From assembly GCA_022497155.1 (NCBI GenBank), contig MU385711.1, positions 1,688,041-1,752,040 of the forward strand: a stretch of 64,000 nucleotides of DNA, written 5' to 3'. A program made the translations under genes and the position numbers. This DNA comes from Whalleya microplaca. Taxonomy: Eukaryota; Ascomycota; Sordariomycetes; Xylariales; Xylariaceae. The notes below the pieces were generated by a model. That model did no database searches, was not told the DNA's origin, and saw only the letters and a list, made by a program, of their open reading frames with translations. Positions 55,782 to 64,000 of the stretch are shown piece after piece; position 1 is the first letter of the stretch, and every line of letters begins with the position of its first letter.

Positions 55782-57339
55782 CCGTATTTTCTGTATTTTA
55801 ATTAGCGCCTTAACTAGTCGGTAATAAATAAGGCTACCTATATTAATGCTTTTTTTATAAAATTTATTCGGCCCGAGATAAAAGTTATAAAAGTTTTAGC
55901 AAAAGATCGAATTAAGGAGAAGCCGGGAAACGCAGTACCCTAAAATAATTAAACTTTATTTTTAGGGCTAAAGTATTATAAGTTAGTTTAGCTAATTTAA
56001 AGGCGGGGGTTTCCCGGGATTTCCTAAATGTTTATTTAGGCGGCACGCTATTTTTATTAAAATATACCCTATTAATATATAGCTTTTTATTAAAAACTAA
56101 AAATACATTTAATAATACTGGAGCAAATATTTATATTATAATAAGTAGATTATTTATAAAAAAAATTAAGTAATATTTAAGCCCGGAAATAGTTATAAAG
56201 TTTATTTTAAAATATATTAAAAAATATAATAAAAAGAGTATTTAAATAATTAACGAGGTTTTATAATTAAACTTACGAATAGACAGTTATATTTTTCGCG
56301 ATAAAGTTTTTCTTATAATAAATATAAAATATAACTTGATTTTCGGAAAAGACTAGTTAGCTAATAGAAATATATTAATAGATTATTAACGCTAATAATT
56401 AATATACCTTAAAAATATATCGCGTAATAATTTTCCGGGTTTTTATAACCTCGATATAAGAAATGTGGGGAACCTTTTTAAAAATAATTTTTTTTAATTA
56501 AATATTAATTATTATAATAAAGTATTTAATAAAAATAAAAAACGTTATACCGATAGTTAGGTTTTTAAAACTAAAGTATAACGTAAGCGTATATTTATTA
56601 AAAAAACGATAAAAGCCGTATGTCGATAGGTTTAGGAGCTAGAGAAATTATGCTGTTACTTAAAATAGCCCTAGTCGAAGCTGGCGATATAATCTATCGG
56701 TTGGCGACTAAAAGAAATTATTTAGCGATATTCCCGAAAAAGTCCTAATAAGCTTAAATAGCAGGAGTTTATAAATTAGAATTTATATTTAGACTTATAA
56801 CCTTTTGCTAAATCCCTTATCTTATAAAAGGAGCGCGTTAATAAAAAAAACGAATAGGAATATAATATAAAAGGTGCTTATAAATTAAGACAGGATATAA
56901 TCGGTTAATATAAATAGTAACTAATAAATATAGCGGTTATTAATATAAAACCTTTTTTTAAGATAATATAAAAAACTTATATTTATATAATTATATTATA
57001 TAAGATTAATTAATTAATACGGGATAAAAAAGATAAAACCTTTTTTTAAAAAAAAGCGGAAAACCTAAAAAAGAAGATATAAAAGGCTGTCTTAAAGAAA
57101 TACCGGAATTTATTCCGTACCTTTAGTAAGATTAATTTAAATACTTTATTATTTAACCGCATTTTTAACTATAAAATAAAATAAGAAAAAAAAAATTAGT
57201 TATAGATTTGGGATATAACCCTTTATATAAGATATTATTAAACAAACTGGAAGTAGTTTATAAATATTTTAATAAAAATTTCCGTAAAAGTTTTATTGTT
57301 TTTAATTCGATTCTATAAGTAACCTTTATATTATTTACT

Positions 57340-58290
57340 CTTAAGGCTAATAGCGGCTTACGATTTTACGTAAATTATCGAAAGCTAAACGTACTTATAA
57401 AAAAAGACAGATATTTTTTACCGTTTATTAAAAAAACCTTAGCAAGAATTTCTAAAGCTAAAATTTTTATTAAGATTAATATCCGATAAGCTTTTTATTA
57501 TATTTATATACGACTAAAAGATAAAAATTTTACGACGTTCCGAATACGATATAGCGCGTATAAATATAAGGTCTTTTTTTTCAGATTTACAAATAAGCTT
57601 TTTATTTTCTAACGGTATATTAATAACGCGCTATTTAATTTTCTTAATAATTTTTATAATATATATATAAACGACATTTTAATTTTTTTAAAGTCTATCG
57701 AGAAATATCGCATTTATATATAGCAGGTTTTCTAACGACTAAAAGACGTAAGCTTTTAAGCGGATCTTAAAAAATGCAAATTTTATATTATTTAAACAAA
57801 ATTCCTAAGGTATATTATAAATATAGGCGGTATATACGTTAACCCTGTTAAAGTGTAAGTAGTTTAAAACTAGGCTATATTAAAATGTATGCGGGAGGTG
57901 TAATTATTTTTGGGATTTTATAATTTCTACCGAAAATTTATATCCTAATATAATAAGATAGCTAAGCCGCTTTTTTAGCTAACGAAAATAGAGGTCCGGT
58001 AAAGTTAAGATAAGTATTATAAAGTTACGTTTTAATAATTAAAAGACGACTTAATTAATACCTTTTTATTAATATACTTTAGTTATAATAAAAATATAAA
58101 AATAAAAACCGATATATCTAATAAAGTATTAGCTAGCGTACTATTATAACAAGAAGATAACGGTAAATAATATTTCTATACGTTTTATTCGGAAATGATA
58201 TATAGCGTTAAGCTAAATTATGGTATATATAATAAGGAGATATTAATAGTGGTCCGTATTTTATAAGTTTAGCGAGCGGAACTTATCGGG
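57340..58290 (+). pseudogene. Reverse transcriptase and RNase H remnant of the gypsy element
   Basis: One frame carries LRFYVNYRKLN (57358-57390; the family has VDYRKLN), RISKAKIFIKINIR followed by a stop, and the catalytic box as YINDILIFL (57664-57690), where the first Asp of the YxDD motif is Asn. RNase H follows in the same frame as KTDISNKVLASVLL (58105-58146), then YFYTFYSEMIYSVKLNYGIY. Stops occur throughout. All visible changes fit G-to-A or C-to-T. Confidence 0.85.
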
Positions 58291-59059
58291 GTATAAATTA
58301 CTTCCTTTTTAGTTATTATTAACTATTATATACTGGAATATTTCGGGGTTAAATAATATTTTAATTTACAATAGATAGGCTAGTCGAAAATATTAGCGGA
58401 ATATAATTTTATAATTATATATCGGCTAAGAAAAAATAATATAGTAGCGGATATTATTTCGCGTAAACTAGAATTATTGCGTATTTAAAAAGTAAAGATG
58501 TTAAACTAAAGGTATAAGACTTTATTCCGGTTAGTAGTCCCGGCCGAAATTTAAAAACTATAGGTAGATATTTTATACGCGGGAGTAAGCTTTTTTTTAG
58601 AAATCCTAGTTTTAAATAATATAAAGTTTCTTTTATTAAAAGGTTCTGGTGTAATATTTATTAACGAAATATTATAACGAAATAAAGATAACCTTAACTT
58701 TAAGATTTATTATATAAAAGTACGCGATAACTTTTTAAGCCTATAGTAAGATATAAATAGTTTTATATTATGCGGGATATAGCTAATTATATTTAATAAA
58801 AATAAATTACGCGCCCGGTTTTTAAAAAAGGTATATAATCGATTATTTACGGTATACCTAGGGAAAAATAAAACCCGGAAGCTTATTATAGTATAGTATT
58901 AATAGCTAGAAATATCCTAAGATATTGATATATTTGTGGCTAATTATTTCAAGTATTATCCCGTAAAGATATTTCGTAATAAAACCCCTGGTTTTTTTTA
59001 TTTATTGCCCGTTTTAAAGAGGGTATAGGATTACGTTATTATAAATTTTAAAGTAATAT

Positions 59060-59560
59060 CTAAAGATAAGAAAGGACGTAATAATATTTTTATTATTATT
59101 AACTGCCTAAAGAAGTAAACTTAATTAATAGTATATACCCGAGAAGCGACGGCGCGAAACGCCGTATATATATATTATAACAGACTTTTTTATATTTTTA
59201 AAATCCCTAAAAATATTATTAGCGATAATAGACTTTAATTTATAGTAAGGTTTACCGATAAACTTTCCCGAATAATAGGTATTAAATTAAAGTTTGCTAC
59301 GTTAAAATATTACGAGATAATAAAATAAGTAAAAATTATAAACGCGTATATTAATTAAAAGCTACGGCCGTTTATTAATTACTAATAAAATAATTAGTCG
59401 AGCGTATTATTAGCTATAGATTACGCATAAGCCGCTTTATTATATAAGTTAACCGGTATATCTTTTTACGAAATAAAAATAAGCTTCCCGATACTATTTT
59501 ATTTCGATTAATAGCGATAAATAGCAGCCGAAAATATAGCAGATCTTTTACTTAGGGAAA
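59060..59560 (+). pseudogene. Integrase remnant of the gypsy element
   Basis: In the same frame as RT, GRNNIFIIINCLKK (59074-59115) corresponds to the integrase strand that normally ends in the catalytic Asp (VVVDRLSK); here Asn replaces it. Downstream segments up to about 59560 retain weak integrase-core character with stops. Confidence 0.6.
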
Positions 59561-60524
59561 GGCTTTTTAAAAAAGAAATATAAGATTAAGTATAAGGAAT
59601 ATATAACTATATAATAGCTATATATAAAACTATCGCAAGAGCTTAGGAGCGAATAATATAATAAGCTAATAAATACTATCGAAAACTAGATTTTAACGTG
59701 GGAGATTATATTTTTATTATGAAAAAGCGCCAGTTATAACGGATAGATCGGCTTTTTAATAAGCTTAACTTTTTTTTAACGTAGTAGCATTTTAAAATTA
59801 AAGAGCGGCTATTAAATAATACGTTTCGATTAAAAGTTCCTAATATTTAAAAAGCTTTTAGCTTATATTATATTAACCGATTACAGAAATATTTAAATAA
59901 CTTTTTTGCGGGGTAAAAATCGGAAAACCCCGCTAAATAAATAGTCGAGCTAAAATTACGGAAAAAAAAATAGGTTATAAAAATAGTATTAACGTTGCGA
60001 TTATATTATTACAAACTTTAATATAAGGTTAAATAGGTCGGATAAAATATCGATAATATATAATACCTAACCAGAAATTTTAAAAATATTATTATAAAAT
60101 TGGATAAATTTTATATAAATAACCCGGAGGCAGCCGGTTTTTTTATTTGCCTAAAACTGTAAAAATAAGCCGCGAAAAAAGATCGATTCGATCCGGATTA
60201 CCCTAATAATAATAAACCTGTATTAAAACGACAAATAGCGGCCCGGAGGCATAAAAAGGACTAATTAAATAATAATAGCGATGGTGGAAAATACTGTAAC
60301 GGCGAGTGCGTATATAAAGTATTTTATAATAATAAACCCCTAATAAAATATAAAAAAGTCCGTACTATTACCTATTAAAATAAGGGCCCGATAGTATAAT
60401 AGTTTGGATAAATATTTAAGGTAATCCTTTCTTTTGCTGGAAAATATTTTATATATATACGCGGGAAAGTCGGGGTTTAATTCCCTCTCGGACTTTATAC
60501 CCTTTTTTTTTTTTCTGGGGGGGT

Positions 60525-60758
60525 AGTTACGGAAGGTACGTATCAGGCGTATAAATTACCTATTATTACGTACTCCCGTATATTAATCGGTAACGGTACG
60601 GTAGAATAGTTACCGCCCGGTAGGGTACCCGGCTTAAGTTTTTTAAATAATTTCTATAGTCTAAAATAGCTTTCCTCCTTATCTATTTATAAATATATAA
60701 TTAGTACTTATATTAAAGCCCTGCCTTTAGTTATAGTAGTTTATCTGTAAGTTTAAAC
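60525..60758 (+). repeat. 3' LTR of the gypsy element
   Basis: Begins AGTTACGGAAGGTACGTATC right after a G-run (polypurine tract) and ends near AAGTTTAAAC. It is offset by 6,719 bp from the 5' copy at its start. It retains some bases that are mutated in the 5' LTR and vice versa, so the two were mutated independently after insertion. Confidence 0.8.
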
Positions 60759-61516
60759 GAAATATATATAAGCCCGGAAGTTTTTTTTAATATTTTAATA
60801 ACTTTTTATTTATATAAATAATATAATTCGAAAATTCGAGCGTAAATAATTAAATAAAATAAATAGGTATTTTATTTTTAGATTAATAGATTTAAATAGT
60901 TAAATATAACGTATAATTGCTTATTTTTTATTGCTAAAAAAGGTAGATTTTTAAAGATAATTTATTCGATAATAAGCCGTTAGAAATATTTAATATCGAA
61001 GTTTTAAATAAAAATATTAGTAATTTATTAATTCCGTACGTTAGAAAGGTTTAATTTAAGCCGTTTAAAAATTTTAGTAGGCTTTCGGGATAGTATTTTT
61101 TTGTTTTTAAGTTAATGTTTAAATTTTTTTTTTCTAAAAGAAGTAGTAATATAATAATTAGTTTATAAATAGTTTAAGATATTTTAAGTATTATTAAGTA
61201 AATAATTTATTACTTTAAAGTTTTTTTTTAATATAAGCTTTATATATTTATTTATGTTTAAAAATATTCGGGCTTTCGATATTATAACTATATAATTAAA
61301 CCTAAAAGCGGAAGTTTTTATTACGTTCGGTATAAATTTAATTAAAGTAGCGTTTTTAAAGTTTGGTTTCGGTATTAAAAAACGTTTAAAAAAACGCGAA
61401 AAAAATAAGATTAAATGTTCCGGAGCTTTCGGGAATACTTTTAAAAAAAATATTATTAGATAAGGTTTCGGAAGTAGTATTTTCGGAAGTAATATTTTCG
61501 GTAAAGTTAATAAAAG

Positions 61517-61588
61517 AAGTTAAATTTTATAAGTTAGAAAAAGTTAAATTCTATAAGCTAGAAAAAGTTAAATTTTATAAGCTAGATT
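61517..61588 (+). repeat. 24-bp tandem repeat x3 inside the AT-rich block
   Basis: Three near-identical units of the form AAGTTAAATTTTATAAGCTA followed by GAAA (61517-61540, 61541-61564, 61565-61588), differing at single C/T positions. The number of bases is a multiple of three, so it could have been a coding repeat. Confidence 0.8.
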
Positions 61589-62379
61589 TTAAAATAGGGT
61601 TATTTAAGCTTAAAAAGTTAGATATTATATTAAAGGTTTAATAAAATATATTTAAAAGTAACAATAAAGTATTAGTAACTATAAATTATTAAAAATTTAA
61701 AGAAATAAAGATTAAAAAAAACTATACGCGTATAACGCGTATTTTAAAAATAGCGCGCGTAATAATCGGCAGTATTCTTTAATAAAAAAGCAGTAAAATT
61801 ATTGATAATTTAAAAAAAGGGTGCTAATCGGTTATTTTTAGTAAAAGGAAGTAAAAGCTAATTTTCTATTTCTAAAATATTTTATGCCGATATTAATTAT
61901 ACGTTTCGAATATATAAGGTAATAATTAATTAGTTAAAAATATATATAAAATATATATAACGCGTATATATTTTATAATACGTAAAAATATATGTTATAT
62001 TAGATATAAAATATTTTAAAAATATTAAAAAAATCATATTTATAATTACTATTTTAATTATAATAGCCTGTAATAAATATATAATTAATAATGTAATAAA
62101 AAGGCTAAATTAATTATAATATTGTAATATTAATAATTAGTTTATATAAATAAATATAATAGGATATTTCTAATTATTATTTCTATCGGCGTTTTTTTAG
62201 ACTTTTTCCTTTTTTATATTTAACGCTTTCGGGATAACTATAATACCTTTATTTTTTTTATTTCTATAAAAGTTTATAAACCGGTTTATAATTATTATAG
62301 CGAACTTTTCGGTGTCGGCCGCGGTATTTTTAGTATACGTTTACCGTTATAACTTCGAGATTATAATTTTTCGGCTTTC

Positions 62380-62665
62380 GTTTATTATTAAAGCTTTAAA
62401 ATAGTTACTTATTGCCCTGTTTAGTTATTATAAGGTATAAAGTGTATTAATATTATTTATAAGTTATTTAAATTTTACCCGGTTTTAGGATCGGCATTTA
62501 TTAAGATTATTTTATTATTATAGTTTTGAAATAAATATTTATCGGGGTTTATTTATTACTAAAGCTTTAAAATAGTTATTTAATTGCCCCGTTTAATTAT
62601 TATAGGGTATAAAGTATGTTAGTACTATTTATAAGTCGTTTAGATTTTACTTTAGCTTTTATTTC
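62380..62665 (+). repeat. Direct duplication of about 120 bp, period 171 bp, at the end of the AT-rich block
   Basis: The segment containing AAGCTTTAAAATAGTTA at 62391 recurs at 62562, continuing with TTGCCC(T/C)GTTTA(G/A)TTATTATA(A/G)GGTATAAAGT in both. Differences are mostly C/T and G/A. It is a local duplication that itself may have attracted RIP, or part of a degraded element. Confidence 0.7.
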
Positions 62666-63066
62666 GAGATTATAAAATAGCTGATAAAAATTTGGTATAT
62701 TTAAAGGAAAAGATAATTAGAAAAAAAATAATTAAAAAAAGGATAGTTAAAGGAAGAAATAATTATATAATATTTAATAATAGAGTTAAAAATAGAATTA
62801 AAAAGGTTAAAAAAAGGTAGGTCGAAAAGTAGCTATTTATATATAGAGATTTTAATTTAAGAAATAAGTAATTTTTATATTAAATGTTTTTTTTGTTTTT
62901 TTGGTATAATATTAACGTTAAAATAATATTAATAATAGGTAATAAATAAATAAATAATAGGTTTTTATAGTAATTATTATAGGTTAGGTAATATTGTAAT
63001 GGGGCAGGGGATTACGGGTATTAACAGCAGCTTAGGAGCCACTAAAAGCCCCTAGAGCCACGTCAT

Positions 63067-63125
63067 AGGGCACTCCACAGGGCACTCCATAGGGTATCTA
63101 CAGGGCACTCTATAGGGCAATTTAC
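63067..63125 (+). repeat. 12-bp minisatellite (AGGGCACTCCAT) x5
   Basis: Five units of 11-12 bp: AGGGCACTCCAC, AGGGCACTCCAT, AGGGTATCTAC, AGGGCACTCTAT, AGGGCAATTTAC. It lies directly beside the right edge of the AT-rich block. Confidence 0.8.
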
Positions 63126-63840
63126 AGTGGATCACATACCTATATTTAGCTGACCTTATCCCTCACATCTCTTTCACTTTTTAATATAGATATCACCAGA
63201 TCACCAGATAGTTACATACACACAGCTCTGGCAGCTAATATACACTTATTTTGACTTGATATCTTACTTTCGCTTTACCCTGACACCCTGTCCCAAGACA
63301 TTTGGCTCCCCCGGACAGGCCTCAACTTCCTTGCCTTCTGATCAATCGAGCAAAATAGTCCTTTTTGTACCACACGTCACGGAGGCACAGAATTCACTAG
63401 CAATAGCCACTTGAAGTACATCTTACTCTATTAAGCTTACTTTATTTTTATCCGACATGTCACACGCGAACTATTTCATTCTATTTCGTCCGATAGCCAC
63501 CTGTCTCCTATACAAATCGAACCAAGCCATATGCCAGATCGATAGCCAGCTGCTCCCATCTATATATCACATCTACGTCACTTGTTACCTACGATTTACG
63601 AATTTTCTTTTTTTATATAGGATACCAGGAATACAGAGCGCAATAACACCAGAGACACCAGACCGTATGTTTTTGTATACAAACCTGTCTATTTTATATG
63701 GGCAACGGTGACAAGCTGATTATGCTGTTGGTATGTGGCTAGATGCAGCTAGCTATTGATACGTATACAATTTATATGGACGACGATATCGGATGACACT
63801 TTTTTACACACCCTGATACACCTCATCACTTGAATATCAC

Positions 63841-63978
63841 CTTCAGCAGCAAGGGAGGCCTTCAGCAGCAAGGGAGGCTGTTAGCTGCTGCTGCTGCTGC
63901 TGCTGCTGATAGCTGTGGCTAGCTGACCTGCTGTCACCTGCTGACCTGCTGTCACCTGCTGACCTGCTGTCAGCTGCT
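63841..63978 (+). repeat. Cluster of short tandem repeats including a CTG tract
   Basis: In order: two exact 19-bp copies of CTTCAGCAGCAAGGGAGGC (63841-63878); a (GCT)8 tract (63884-63908); three 18-bp copies of GACCTGCTGTCACCTGCT, the last with one change (63925-63978). All units are variants on CTG/CAG. Confidence 0.85.
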
Positions 63979-64000
63979 AGGGAGGCTTACAGGGAGGTCA

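Larger units (their letters stand above)
53806..60758 (+). mobile_element. Ty3/gypsy LTR retrotransposon, complete but RIP-inactivated (about 6.95 kb)
   Basis: Flanked by two LTRs of about 235 bp (53806-54040 and 60525-60758). gag- and pol-type remnants appear in standard order on the plus strand: zinc knuckle (55740-55781), reverse transcriptase (about 57340-57720), RNase H (about 58075-58290) and integrase (about 59060-59560). The order RT-RNase H-integrase marks it as Ty3/gypsy. The three pol landmarks I checked are all in the same reading frame, so the element was killed by substitutions rather than indels. A purine-rich GGGGGGGTAG directly before the 3' LTR fits a polypurine tract. A target duplication could not be recognised. 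Confidence 0.88.
51990..62990. other. 11-kb AT-rich block with RIP signature (nested repeats)
   Basis: From about 51990 to 62990 the sequence is almost pure A/T words with TpA in excess. CpA and TpG are nearly absent while CpG persists (for example GCGGTT, ACGGAAGG, TCGG), the dinucleotide bias left by RIP. It contains a complete gypsy element at 53806-60758. The parts outside it (51990-53805 and 60759-62990) are equally degraded and may be one older element into which the gypsy element inserted, but their ends could not be matched. Edges towards normal DNA are sharp. Confidence 0.85.
62991..64000. other. Normal-composition DNA right of the RIP block, no gene seen
   Basis: The frame at 63457-63711 has no domain. 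The region carries three short tandem-repeat arrays (listed separately) and runs off the window. Confidence 0.45.

Noticed and set aside
51893..63135. Single large TIR element spanning the whole AT-rich block
   Set aside because: Only a short resemblance (ATCCACT) between the two edges; no convincing long inverted repeat or target duplication.
63457..63711. 84-codon ORF near the right edge
   Set aside because: Composition like background; no domain, signal peptide or splice context.

Overview
The window is nuclear DNA from a filamentous ascomycete (Pezizomycotina, probably Sordariomycetes). The genes carry short introns of about 47-215 nt with GT donors, CTAAC/CTGAC branch sites and AG acceptors. 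The gene set is fungal: mitoribosomal bL17m, MICOS Mic12/Aim5, Orm, an Air1/2-type zinc-knuckle protein, a HET-domain protein and a SAT4/fungal-rhodopsin-family pseudogene. Two long blocks are extremely AT-rich, have lost CpA/TpG but kept CpG, and hold transposons whose reading frames are destroyed by C-to-T/G-to-A changes. That is the signature of repeat-induced point mutation (RIP).

Layout. 1-9 kb is a gene-dense housekeeping segment: MRPL8-like (minus, cut by the left edge) divergent from MIC12 (plus), an Arg/Ser-rich protein, and a 1,271-residue protein with possible histone-fold segments and a repeated short motif. 9-18 kb is gene-poor: TAGGTA-rich intergenic DNA, a solo LTR with a 5-bp target duplication, a pseudogene carrying five nonsense codons, and a doubtful small ORF. 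18.9-21.4 kb holds a HET-domain gene whose start overlaps the stop of an upstream membrane-protein ORF. 24.3-27.5 kb has an MFS anion:cation symporter and, convergently, an ABM-fold monooxygenase-like protein. 27.5-33 kb is mostly non-coding, with an LTR-like element and gene debris. 33-45 kb carries the Air1/2-like zinc-knuckle protein, ORM, a class I O-methyltransferase and a hemerythrin-like protein.

45.3-64 kb is transposon country. A second copy of the solo LTR lies next to a SAT4-family pseudogene that is itself split by a 2.2-kb TA-flanked, long-TIR element (Fot1/pogo type). About 3.8 kb of ordinary sequence with diverged duplications follows, then an 11-kb RIP block containing a complete but dead Ty3/gypsy element of about 7.0 kb. 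The right edge carries minisatellites and a CTG tract.

The genes do not form an obvious biosynthetic cluster. Mic12 and bL17m are both mitochondrial and share a divergent promoter. MFS and ABM are convergent neighbours. I saw no convincing rRNA, tRNA or CRISPR. All gene models are hand-spliced from the sequence. Family assignments come from motif recognition, not database searches.
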